Origin: Streptomyces griseus subsp. griseus
GTDB lineage: Bacteria; Actinomycetota; Actinomycetes; Streptomycetales; Streptomycetaceae
NCBI RefSeq assembly: GCF_003610995.1
Contig: NZ_CP032543.1
Span: 3,224,001 to 3,288,000, forward strand
Length of the DNA: 64,000 bases
Reading direction: 5' to 3'
Part shown: positions 16,931 to 24,219 of the stretch, piece after piece
How positions within the stretch are numbered: the first letter of the stretch is position 1
How the letters are laid out: each line of letters starts with the position of its first letter
The notes under the pieces: generated by a model
The model's database searches: none
What the model was told of the DNA's origin: nothing
The model's input: only the letters and a program-made list of their open reading frames with translations
Translations under genes and position numbers: made by a program

Positions 16931-18052
16931 TCACTGCCCGCTGAGCCGCTCGCTCAGCCACTCCAGGGCGGAGGGGATCTCCCGCCGCCAGGTCGTGAAG
17001 TTGTGCCCGCCGCTGTCCAGCACGATCGACGACACCTCGGCGGGCGCCTTCACCTTGTCGATGAACCTCATCGTGCTCCTCAGGTTCCCCTCGCCCTGCC
17101 GTGACGTCGTCACCAGGAACGAGCCGCCGGACGGAGGCCGGTTCTCCAGCGTCCACATCAGGTCCGCCCGGTCCCGCAGCGCCTGGTCCCCGTGGAACAG
17201 GTCGCCGGTCGTCGGGTCCTCGGCGGCCCGGTAGTACGCGGAGAGCCCGGCGCTCGCCGCGTACCGGTCGGGGTGGTGCAGGCCGATCTTCAACGCGCAG
17301 TATCCGCCCGTCGAGTTGCCGATGATCCCCCAGTTACGGGCCTGCTTCCCGACCCGGTACGACTGGGTGATCGCCTCGGGGAGGTCCTGCGCGAAGAACG
17401 TCTCCGTCCGCGGCCCCCGGGGGACGTCCACGCACTCGGTGTCCCGGGGCGGCGCCACCGTCGGCCGCAGCATCACCAGGATCATCGGCTGCGCCTTGCC
17501 CGCCTTCACCCGCTCGTGCGCCGTCCGGGGGTAACGCAGCCCCTTGAGGAGGTTCTCCGCGGTCCCCGGGTAGCCGGTCAGCACCACCACCGCCGGGAAC
17601 GACCGCTTCGCGTAGGCGCTCTGGAAATACTCCGGCGGCAGATAGACGTACGCCGGTGAATCGATGCCCGAGAGCCGCCCGGAGACCACCACCTTGTCGA
17701 TCCGCCCGCCCGCCGCCGGCACCCCGCCGCCCGGCACGTCCGGCCGCTGGGTGCCGATCCGCGTCATGTGCCGCGCGCCCGGCTCCCCGCCCGCGTGGTC
17801 GGTGACCACCCCCAGCTCCTGCTTCTGACCGAAGAGGTCGGCCCAGGAACCGTAGAAGAGAAACGCGTTGTTGGCGGCCAGGCCGACCGCGGCGAACAGG
17901 GTCAGCTGGGTCGCCAGCAGCAGTCCGACCCGGCCCGTCACAGCGGCGGTGCTCCGCCGGGCCAGACGTGGCCAGAGCCAGACCGTGGCCGCGAACAGCA
18001 CCACGGCGGCGGCCGCCACGCCCGCGAGAACTACCTTGCTGGTGAGACCCAT
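16931..18052 (-). CDS. Membrane-anchored alpha/beta-hydrolase esterase (PF00756-type)
   Basis: A 373-residue protein with two N-terminal hydrophobic helices (about residues 5-25 and 42-62) and an extracytoplasmic esterase-D-like hydrolase domain. The nucleophile elbow is GIIGNSTGGYCALKI and the catalytic His is likely in SGGHNFTTW. DSPAYVYLPPEYF and FPAVVVLTGYPG mark the start of the fold. It is divergent from the MprF-like gene, and the two starts are 174 nt apart. In other bacteria aminoacyl-phosphatidylglycerol synthases are paired with a hydrolase that removes the amino acid again. By analogy, this esterase could reverse lipid aminoacylation, but mycolyl- or feruloyl-esterase-like roles are not excluded. 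Confidence 0.8.
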   Translation of the reverse strand: MGLTSKVVLAGVAAAAVVLFAATVWLWPRLARRSTAAVTGRVGLLLATQLTLFAAVGLAANNAFLFYGSWADLFGQKQELGVVTDHAGGEPGARHMTRIGTQRPDVPGGGVPAAGGRIDKVVVSGRLSGIDSPAYVYLPPEYFQSAYAKRSFPAVVVLTGYPGTAENLLKGLRYPRTAHERVKAGKAQPMILVMLRPTVAPPRDTECVDVPRGPRTETFFAQDLPEAITQSYRVGKQARNWGIIGNSTGGYCALKIGLHHPDRYAASAGLSAYYRAAEDPTTGDLFHGDQALRDRADLMWTLENRPPSGGSFLVTTSRQGEGNLRSTMRFIDKVKAPAEVSSIVLDSGGHNFTTWRREIPSALEWLSERLSGQ

Positions 18053-18226
18053 GAGTGAGCTTTCTCTGCGTATTCTCTGTGTTTTCTCCGCGCTTCCCGG
18101 CGGAAATTCCCGGTATGTGAATGAACCCTGGACACGCAACCCCCGTCCTAGAGGGAGCACATCGTCCGGAACGGCAACGGCCGACGGACCCACCAACCCG
18201 AAAACTCATCTGGAGCCACGGAAGCG

Positions 18227-20050
18227 ATGTCTGTCACGGTAGATGGGGATAAATCGGTATCGGTTCCGCAACGTGTGCGGCGTGTCCTGCGCGGCCCGCG
18301 CCCCGAATCCGTACCGGCCGTCGTCGGCACCGCCTGCACCGTCGTCGGGCTGATCGACGTCGTGGCAGGGGTCTTCCCCCGCTTCCGGCACAGCCGGATG
18401 CACACCCTCGCCGAGGTGCTCCCCGGGGCGCTCGGACCGTTCGCCGCAGCGCTCTCGCTGAGCGCGGGCGTGCTGCTGCTCCTGCTCGCGCACGGGCTGA
18501 AGCGGCGCAAGCGGCGCGCCTGGCGGGCGGCGGTGGTGCTGCTGCCGGCCGGGGCCGTGGCCCAGTTCGCGTACCGCCACTCCGTCATCGGCGTCCTGGT
18601 CTCCCTGACGCTCTGCTATCTGCTGGTGCGCCACCGGGACCAGTTCCGGGCCCTGCCCGACCCGCGCAGCCGCTGGCGGGCGCTGGCCAACTTCATCCTG
18701 CTCGGGGCGAGTTCGCTGGCGCTCGGGCTGGTCATCGTCTCCGTCCACCCCGGCCGCGTCGTCGGCGACCCGTCCATCGCGGACCGGCTCCAGCACGTGC
18801 TGTACGGCCTCTTCGGCATCGAGGGCCCGGTCGACTACGCCGGGCGGACCAGCTGGACCGTGGCGTACTCGCTCGGCGCGCTCGGCCTGCTCACCGCCGT
18901 CACCACGATCTACCTCGCCTTCCGCCCCGAACACCCGGCCGCCCGCCTCACCGAGGACGACGAGACCCGGCTGCGGGCGCTGCTGGAGACCCACGGCGGC
19001 CGCGACTCGCTCGGCCACTTCGCGCTCCGCCGCGACAAGGCCGTCGTCTTCTCCCCCAGCGGCAAGGCCGCCGTCTGCTACCGGGTCGTCTCCGGGGTGA
19101 TGCTGGCCGGCGGCGACCCCATCGGCGACGTGGAGGCCTGGCCGGGCGCCATCGAACGGTTCATGGACGAGGCGAAGGCCCACTCCTGGACCCCGGCCGT
19201 GATGGGGTGCAGCGAGCGCGGCGGGGAGGTCTGGACCCGCGAGACCGGGCTCACCGCCCTGGAGCTGGGCGACGAGGCGGTGGTGGACGTCGCGGATTTC
19301 TCCCTCGCCGGGCGGGCCATGCGGAACGTTCGCCAGATGGTGGGGCGCATCGAACGCAACGGCTACGAAACCCGGGTCCGGCGAGCACGTGACATCGGCG
19401 CCACCGAGCTGGAGCGCATCCGACGGGCCGCCGCCGACTGGCGCGGCACCGACACCGAGCGCGGCTTCTCCATGGCGCTCGGCCGGATCGGCGACCCCGC
19501 CGACGGGGACTGCGTGATCGCCACCGCCCATCTGCCGGGCTCCGAGGACGGGCCGCACGGCGACCTGAAGGCCGTCCTCCACTTCGTCCCGTGGGGGCGC
19601 GACGGGATGTCCCTGGAGCTGATGCGCCGCGACCGCTCGGCCGACCCCGGCATGAACGAGCTGCTGATCGTCGCCTCGCTCCAGGCCGCCGGGAAGCTCG
19701 GCGTCCAGCGGGTCTCGCTCAACTTCGCGATGTTCCGCTCGGCGCTGGCCCGTGGCGAGCGGCTCGGCGCCGGGCCGGTGCTGCGCTGCTGGCGCGGGCT
19801 GCTGATCTTCCTCTCCCGCTGGTTCCAGATCGAGTCGCTGTACAAGTTCAACGCCAAGTTCAAACCGCGCTGGGAGCCGCGCTTCGTGGTCTTCCGCACC
19901 AGCCGCGACCTGCCCCGCATCGGGATCGCGGCGATGCAGGCGGAGGGGTTCGTGAACCTCTCGCTCCCCCGCCCCTTCCGCTCCCGCGGCCCGCGCCCGT
20001 GCGGCCACGCGCTGCGCACGGCCCAGGAGCACGAGGTGAGCGCGGCGTAG
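18227..20050 (+). CDS. MprF-like phosphatidylglycerol aminoacyltransferase (DUF2156)
   Basis: A 607-residue integral-membrane protein. The first 235 residues hold about six hydrophobic helices. The C-terminal 330 residues form the DUF2156 aminoacyl-tRNA:lipid transferase domain (GHFALRRDKAVVFSPSGKAAVCYRV, GDPIGDVEAWPGAIERF, FSMALGRIGDP, SLNFAMFRSAL, WFQIESLYKFNAKFKPRWEPRF). Such enzymes transfer Lys or Ala from tRNA to phosphatidylglycerol and reduce the negative charge of the membrane. There is no appended lysyl-tRNA synthetase, unlike mycobacterial LysX. The amino acid cannot be read from sequence. ATG 18227 is preceded by GGAAG. Confidence 0.87.
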   Translation: MSVTVDGDKSVSVPQRVRRVLRGPRPESVPAVVGTACTVVGLIDVVAGVFPRFRHSRMHTLAEVLPGALGPFAAALSLSAGVLLLLLAHGLKRRKRRAWRAAVVLLPAGAVAQFAYRHSVIGVLVSLTLCYLLVRHRDQFRALPDPRSRWRALANFILLGASSLALGLVIVSVHPGRVVGDPSIADRLQHVLYGLFGIEGPVDYAGRTSWTVAYSLGALGLLTAVTTIYLAFRPEHPAARLTEDDETRLRALLETHGGRDSLGHFALRRDKAVVFSPSGKAAVCYRVVSGVMLAGGDPIGDVEAWPGAIERFMDEAKAHSWTPAVMGCSERGGEVWTRETGLTALELGDEAVVDVADFSLAGRAMRNVRQMVGRIERNGYETRVRRARDIGATELERIRRAAADWRGTDTERGFSMALGRIGDPADGDCVIATAHLPGSEDGPHGDLKAVLHFVPWGRDGMSLELMRRDRSADPGMNELLIVASLQAAGKLGVQRVSLNFAMFRSALARGERLGAGPVLRCWRGLLIFLSRWFQIESLYKFNAKFKPRWEPRFVVFRTSRDLPRIGIAAMQAEGFVNLSLPRPFRSRGPRPCGHALRTAQEHEVSAA

Positions 20051-20069
20051 GCGGCCCGCCCCTACCCCA

Positions 20070-20081
20070 TAGGCTGGAGGC
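20070..20081 (+). promoter_or_regulatory. TAGGCT -10 element abutting the folP start
   Basis: TAGGCT (20070-20075) ends 6 nt before the folP ATG. GGAGG lies in the same 6 nt, too close to the ATG for a usual ribosome site if transcription starts at the ATG. A leaderless folP transcript, independent of the gene upstream, is inferred. Confidence 0.35.
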
Positions 20082-20942
20082 ATGAGTACGTCACGCGCGC
20101 GGGGCACGGTCCGAGGGCTGCCGGAGTGGGACCGCTGTGCGGTCATGGGGGTCGTCAACGTGACGCCCGACTCCTTCTCCGACGGGGGCCGCTGGTTCGA
20201 CACCACGGCGGCGGTCAAGCACGGCCTGGACCTGGTCTCCGAGGGCGCCGACCTGGTCGACGTCGGCGGCGAGTCGACCCGCCCGGGCGCCAGCCGGGTG
20301 GACGAGTCGGAGGAGCTGCGGCGGGTGATCCCCGTCGTGAAGGGACTGGCCTCCGAGGGCGTCACCGTCTCCGTGGACACCATGCGCGCCCGCGTCGCCG
20401 AGAAGGCCGTCGCCGCCGGGGCCGTCCTGGTCAACGATGTGAGCGGCGGCCTCGCGGACCCGGACATGATCCCGGCCGTCGCCGCCGCCGAGGTGCCGTT
20501 CGTCGTGATGCACTGGCGCGGCTTCAGCGAGTCGATGAACAGCCTCGCGGTCTACGGGGACGTGGTCGCCGAAGTCCTCGCGGAGCTGCGGCAGCGGATG
20601 GACGCGGTGATCGCGGGCGGTCTCGACCCGGGCCAGGTCGTGATCGACCCCGGCCTCGGCTTCGCGAAGCTGGCCCCGCACGACCTGGCCCTCGTCGCGC
20701 ACCTGGACGAGCTGCACGCCCTGGGCCAACCGCTGCTGGTGGCCGCCTCCCGTAAACGCTTCCTCGGCCACGTACTGGCCGGCCCCGGTGCCACCCTGCC
20801 GCCCGCCCGCGAACGTGACGCGGCGACGGCCGCCGTCTCCGCCCTCGCCGCCCGGGCCGGGGCCTGGGCTGTCCGCGTCCACGAGGTGGGGGCCACCGCC
20901 GACGCCGTACGGGTCGCCCGCGCCGTCGAGGGAGCCGCGTGA
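20082..20942 (+). CDS. folP: Dihydropteroate synthase
   Basis: TIM-barrel enzyme joining p-aminobenzoate to the pterin pyrophosphate in folate synthesis; the sulfonamide target. The 286-residue protein shows both family signatures: VMGVVNVTPDSFSDGG near residue 22 and GADLVDVGGESTRPGA near residue 56. It also has VSVDTMRARVAEKA, LVNDVSGGL, VIDPGLGFAK and the C-terminal VAASRKRFLG. Its stop overlaps the GTG of the NTF2-like gene by 4 nt. It heads the folP-orf-folB-folK group, with a likely promoter directly in front. Confidence 0.96.
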   Translation: MSTSRARGTVRGLPEWDRCAVMGVVNVTPDSFSDGGRWFDTTAAVKHGLDLVSEGADLVDVGGESTRPGASRVDESEELRRVIPVVKGLASEGVTVSVDTMRARVAEKAVAAGAVLVNDVSGGLADPDMIPAVAAAEVPFVVMHWRGFSESMNSLAVYGDVVAEVLAELRQRMDAVIAGGLDPGQVVIDPGLGFAKLAPHDLALVAHLDELHALGQPLLVAASRKRFLGHVLAGPGATLPPARERDAATAAVSALAARAGAWAVRVHEVGATADAVRVARAVEGAA

Positions 20943-21412
20943 ACGAGGACCACGCGGCGGCCGCCGCCGACATCGCGGAGGTCGAGGCCGCCAACACCGC
21001 CTTCTACGAGGCGCTGGAGCGCGGCGACCACACGGCGCTCGCCGACCGGTGGCTGCCGGGCGAGGACCTCACCGTCTCCTGCGTCCACCCGGGGTGGCCG
21101 GTGCTCACCGGCCGGGGCGACGTGCTGCGGAGTTACGCCCTGATCATGGCGAACACCGAGTACATCCAGTTCTTCCTCACCGACGTCAACGTCGCGATGA
21201 CCGGTGACACCGCCCTGGTGACCTGCACCGAGAACATCCTCAGCGGCGGCCCGGCCGAGGAGGGCAACGACCTGGGGCCGCTGGTGGGCCAGCTGGTCGT
21301 CGCCACGAACGTGTTCCGGCGCACGCCCGAGGGGTGGAAGCTCTGGTCCCACCACGGCTCGCCGGTCCTGGCGGAGACCGACGAGGACGACGGCGAGGAA
21401 CCGTCGTCCTGA
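20939..21412 (+). CDS. NTF2/SnoaL-like small protein in the folate cluster
   Basis: A 157-residue protein of the nuclear-transport-factor-2 fold: DIAEVEAANTAFYEALERGDHTALADRWL, then a beta-rich half ending VVATNVFRRTPEGWKLWSHHGSPVL. The GTG start overlaps the folP stop (GTGA), so it is translationally coupled. Streptomycetes keep this gene between folP and folB, but no catalytic role has been established to my knowledge. The pocket residues (Trp and His in VHPGW and SHHGSP) suggest small-molecule binding. The acidic C-terminus (DEDDGEE) is disordered. Confidence 0.85.
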   Translation: MNEDHAAAAADIAEVEAANTAFYEALERGDHTALADRWLPGEDLTVSCVHPGWPVLTGRGDVLRSYALIMANTEYIQFFLTDVNVAMTGDTALVTCTENILSGGPAEEGNDLGPLVGQLVVATNVFRRTPEGWKLWSHHGSPVLAETDEDDGEEPSS

Positions 21413-21782
21413 CCGGCGGCGGGCAGGCTCAGCGGACCGGGCCGGGCACGATCAGCGGCTTCCTGGCGGGGAGTTCGTCCACGAAGGGCTGGGAGCGCGT
21501 GGGGCTTCTCGCAGGCGTCCGCCACGGGAGCCTCGACGGCGCGGTCGTCGCGGTGCCGTCCGGCGCGAGGAGACCGGTCCAGTTCAGCGAGGTGCCGATG
21601 GTGAAGACCGGATCCACTCGCACAGGTGCGCAGGACGTCGGGCGGGTATCAACCCCCTGGGCTCCTCCAGGGCCCCTACCTGCCCGCGCTGTCGGTGCCC
21701 GCAGGTAGATTCGGAAGAAGGCACTTCGTCGCCCGCACGCGGCCGGGTGCCTCTTGGACCAACGACAGCAGGAGTGATTCGC
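21413..21782. other. Intergenic region between the NTF2-like gene and folB
   Basis: 370 nt without a convincing gene. A minus-strand frame of about 65 codons (from about 21619 to 21429) is open but has no ribosome site or recognisable product. The right-hand end holds an inverted repeat and a likely -10 element for folB, listed separately. Confidence 0.5.
21676..21711 (+). promoter_or_regulatory. Inverted repeat CTACCTGC-N17-GCAGGTAG overlapping a TAGATT -10 box
   Basis: Perfect 8-bp arms at 21676-21683 and 21701-21708. The right arm runs into TAGATT (21706-21711), a good streptomycete -10 element about 72 nt before the folB start. It could be an operator or a leader hairpin; only the symmetry is directly seen. 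Confidence 0.4.
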
Positions 21783-22142
21783 GTGGATCGTGTCGCGCTG
21801 CGCGGCCTCAAGGCCCGTGGGCACCACGGCGTCTTCCCCCGGGAGCGGGAAGAGGGCCAGACCTTCATCGTCGACCTGGTGCTCGGCCTCGACACCCGCC
21901 CCGCGGCAGCCACCGACGACCTGGCCCGCACCGTGCACTACGGCGTGGTGGCCGAGGAGGTCGTCGAGGTGGTGACGGGCGAACCGGTCGACCTGATCGA
22001 GACGCTCGCCGAGCGCATCGCCCAGCAGTGCCTGAAGCACGAAGGTGTCCAGGAGGTCGAGGTCGTGGTGCACAAGCCGGACGCACCGATCACCGTCCCC
22101 TTCGACGACGTGACCATCACCATCACCCGGAGCCGAGCATGA
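21783..22142 (+). CDS. folB: Dihydroneopterin aldolase
   Basis: A 119-residue enzyme that converts dihydroneopterin to 6-hydroxymethyl-dihydropterin plus glycolaldehyde. Family marks: LRGLKARGHHGVFPREREEGQTFIVD at the N-terminus (substrate and subunit contacts), then DDLARTVHYGVVAEEV and VDLIETLAERIA, ending VEVVVHKPDAPI with the catalytic Lys. GTG 21783 with AGGAG 8 nt upstream is the start. An upstream in-frame ATG at 21747 has no ribosome site. The stop overlaps the folK ATG (ATGA). Confidence 0.95.
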   Translation: MDRVALRGLKARGHHGVFPREREEGQTFIVDLVLGLDTRPAAATDDLARTVHYGVVAEEVVEVVTGEPVDLIETLAERIAQQCLKHEGVQEVEVVVHKPDAPITVPFDDVTITITRSRA

Positions 22143-22750
22143 CCGCTTTTTCCACCGAGGGGCAGAGCGACCCGACCGTCCAGCCGGTGCCCACCGCCGT
22201 CGTCAAGCAGGTGGACGCCGCCGACATCACCCTCTCCAACCCCAAGATGGCCGTGATCGCCCTCGGCTCCAACCTGGGCAACCGGCTGGAGACCCTCCAG
22301 GGCGCCGTCGACGCGCTGGAGGACACCCCGGGCCTGCGGGTCAAGGCCGTCTCCCCGGTCTACGAGACGGAGCCCTGGGGCGTCGCCGCCGACAGCCAGC
22401 CCTCCTACTTCAACGCGGTCATCCTCGTGAAGACCACGCTGCCCCCGGCCTCCCTGCTGGAGCGCGGCCAGGCCGTCGAGGAGGCCTTCGACCGGGTCCG
22501 CGAGGAGCGGTGGGGCCCGCGCACGATCGACGTCGACATCGTGTCGTACGCCGACGTCCTCTCCGACGACCCGGTGCTCACCCTCCCCCACCCCCGCGCC
22601 CACGAGCGCGCCTTCGTCCTCGCCCCCTGGCACGACATGGACCCCGAGGCCCAGCTGCCCGGCGCGGGCCCGGTCGCCGACCTCCTCGTCGGTGTCGGCC
22701 GCGCAGGCGTCCTGGCCCGCGCCGATCTGGAACTGCGCCTGCCGGAGTAA
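22139..22750 (+). CDS. folK: 2-amino-4-hydroxy-6-hydroxymethyldihydropteridine pyrophosphokinase
   Basis: HPPK, which transfers pyrophosphate from ATP to hydroxymethyl-dihydropterin to make the FolP substrate. The 203-residue protein has a 35-residue N-terminal extension. The catalytic core follows: VIALGSNLGNR, VYETEPWG, YFNAVILVKT, then the signature RWGPRTIDVDIV with the Mg-binding Asp pair and LPHPRAHERAFVLAPW. It is translationally coupled to folB. With folP, folB and folE it covers most of pterin synthesis in 4 kb. Confidence 0.95.
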   Translation: MTAFSTEGQSDPTVQPVPTAVVKQVDAADITLSNPKMAVIALGSNLGNRLETLQGAVDALEDTPGLRVKAVSPVYETEPWGVAADSQPSYFNAVILVKTTLPPASLLERGQAVEEAFDRVREERWGPRTIDVDIVSYADVLSDDPVLTLPHPRAHERAFVLAPWHDMDPEAQLPGAGPVADLLVGVGRAGVLARADLELRLPE

Positions 22751-22886
22751 TCGTTAGGCTCGACGGGCACCAGCTCAGGAACAGGCGGGCCAGGGGCTCA
22801 GGGCCCTGTCGGCTCAGGGGCCCGGGGCCCACGGGCTCGCCAGCAAGCGGGTTCGGGAACACAGGCGACGAAGGGCGGCTCACGCG

Positions 22887-23378
22887 GTGAAGCAACTACG
22901 GCTCGGGGTACTGGCGGGCCTCTTCACCGCCGCCGGCGTCCTCTCCTGGGGCGGCGCCCGCCTCTGGGACTCCCTCGGCACCCTCCCGAGCGTCCCGCTG
23001 GCCGCCTCGATCGTGCTCGCCGTGATCGCGGTGATCCTCCTGGCCACCGCCCTCTCCATCCGCACCCGTCTCCGCGCCCAGCGGGAGCGCCGCCCCGGCG
23101 CCAAGGGCGTCGAACCCCTGATGGCTGCGCGGGCGGTCGTCTTCGGCCAGGCGAGCGCCCTGGTCACCGCCCTGGTCGCCGGGATGTACGGCGGCACGGG
23201 CGTCTTCCTGCTCAGCTTCCTCGACGTCCCACCCCGCCGCGACCAGGCCATCTACGCGGGCGCGGCCGTGGTGGCGGGTATCGGCGTCATCGCGGCCGCC
23301 TTCTTCCTGGAGCGCGTCTGCCGCCTCCCCGAGGACGGCGAGAACAACCACGACGGCACGGGCGCGGCCGCCGCCTAG
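22887..23378 (+). CDS. DUF3180 membrane protein
   Basis: A 163-residue protein with four hydrophobic helices in two pairs (LGVLAGLFTAAGVLSWGGA; VPLAASIVLAVIAVILLATA; ASALVTALVAGMYGGTGVFLL; AIYAGAAVVAGIGVIAAAFFL) and a basic loop (RTRLRAQRERRPGAKG) between pairs. This is the DUF3180 layout found next to folK in actinobacteria. Function unknown. GTG at 22887 is the start, and its last codons form the left arm of the terminator at 23354-23400. Confidence 0.85.
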   Translation: MKQLRLGVLAGLFTAAGVLSWGGARLWDSLGTLPSVPLAASIVLAVIAVILLATALSIRTRLRAQRERRPGAKGVEPLMAARAVVFGQASALVTALVAGMYGGTGVFLLSFLDVPPRRDQAIYAGAAVVAGIGVIAAAFFLERVCRLPEDGENNHDGTGAAAA

Positions 23379-23400
23379 AGCGGCTGCCGCGCCCGTGCCG
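23354..23400. terminator. Bidirectional terminator overlapping the DUF3180 stop codon
   Basis: The arms CGGCACGGGCGCGGC and GCCGCGCCCGTGCCG pair perfectly over 15 bp and continue after one mismatch (left 23354-23372, right 23382-23400). The stop TAG lies in the loop. It separates the convergent DUF3180 and folE genes. Confidence 0.7.
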
Positions 23401-23423
23401 TCGGTTCGCGGAGCAGGCCCGTG

Positions 23424-23475
23424 TCAGCGGGCCACGGTGAGGCTCATCGTCAGCGCGCCATGATGAGGCTCATCG
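23424..23475. repeat. 26-nt imperfect tandem duplication of the folE 3' end
   Basis: Two adjacent 26-nt units (23424-23449 and 23450-23475) read TCAGCG(G/C)GCCA(C/T)G(G/A)TGAGGCTCATCG. Each contains a stop codon and the C-terminal codons M-S-L-x-x-A-R on the minus strand. The inner copy is used by folE; the outer one lies just after its stop. Confidence 0.75.
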
Positions 23476-24055
23476 CCTCGGCACGCGTCGCGGGGTCCCG
23501 GAGCTGACCGCGCACCGCGGAGGTGAGCGTCTTCGCGCCGGGCTTGCGGATTCCCCGCATGGACATGCACATGTGCTCGCACTCGACGACGACGATGACT
23601 CCGCGCGGCTCCAGGATCGACATGAGGGATTCGGCGATCTGGGTGGTCAGCCGCTCCTGGACCTGCGGGCGGCGGGCGTAGACGTCCACCAGGCGGGCCA
23701 GCTTGGAGAGCCCGGTGATCTTGCCGGTGGCCGCCGGGATGTAACCGACGTGCGCGACGCCCCTGAAAGGCACCAGGTGGTGTTCACATGTCGAGAACAC
23801 CTCGATGTCCTTGACCAGCACCATCTCGTCGTGACCCAGGTCGAACGTGGTCGTCAGGACATCCTCGGGCTGCTGGTACAGACCGGCGAATATTTCCTTG
23901 TACGCCCGCGCCACCCGCCCCGGTGTCTCCCTGAGGCCCTCCCGGTCCGGGTCCTCGCCGACCGCGATGAGCAGTTCACGTACGGCCGCCTCGGCCCGCT
24001 TCTCGTCGAATTCGCCGATCGATCCCTGGCCGTCCAGCGTCACCGGGTCGGTCAT
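23450..24055 (-). CDS. folE: GTP cyclohydrolase I
   Basis: Zn enzyme that opens the GTP imidazole ring to give dihydroneopterin triphosphate, entry to folate synthesis. The 201-residue protein has [20 protein letters not shown], the zinc-site [42 protein letters not shown], and [15 protein letters not shown] with the second zinc Cys. The start is ATG 24055. It is the last gene of the dacB-to-ftsH group but is separated from ftsH by a terminator hairpin, so it probably has its own promoter in 24056-24122. A tandem duplication of its 3' end follows the stop. Confidence 0.96.
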   Translation of the reverse strand: MTDPVTLDGQGSIGEFDEKRAEAAVRELLIAVGEDPDREGLRETPGRVARAYKEIFAGLYQQPEDVLTTTFDLGHDEMVLVKDIEVFSTCEHHLVPFRGVAHVGYIPAATGKITGLSKLARLVDVYARRPQVQERLTTQIAESLMSILEPRGVIVVVECEHMCMSMRGIRKPGAKTLTSAVRGQLRDPATRAEAMSLIMAR

Positions 24056-24122
24056 CTGTGCCTCGTTCCTCATGGCTGCCCCGTGCGCGGTTCGCACGTG
24101 GACATCGCAGGCATACGGAAAA

Positions 24123-24159
24123 GCCGCGCCCCCACAGGCTAAAACCTGGGGGGCGCGGC
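24123..24159 (-). terminator. Terminator hairpin after ftsH
   Basis: GCCGCGCCCCC-ACAGG and CCTGGGGGGCGCGGC pair with one bulged base around a CTAAAA loop. It lies 60 nt past the ftsH stop and before folE on the minus strand. Confidence 0.65.
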
Positions 24160-24219
24160 ATCCATTCCGGACCTGGTGGGACCGCCGTGACGGAGGTCTC
24201 ACCGGGGTGCGGTGCGGGG

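Noticed and set aside
18206..20467. A 753-codon antisense frame over the MprF-like gene
   Set aside because: A mirror frame of a clearly coding gene; no recognisable protein.
21429..21619. Possible minus-strand gene of about 65 codons before folB
   Set aside because: No ribosome site, no recognisable domain and an atypical composition; left as intergenic.
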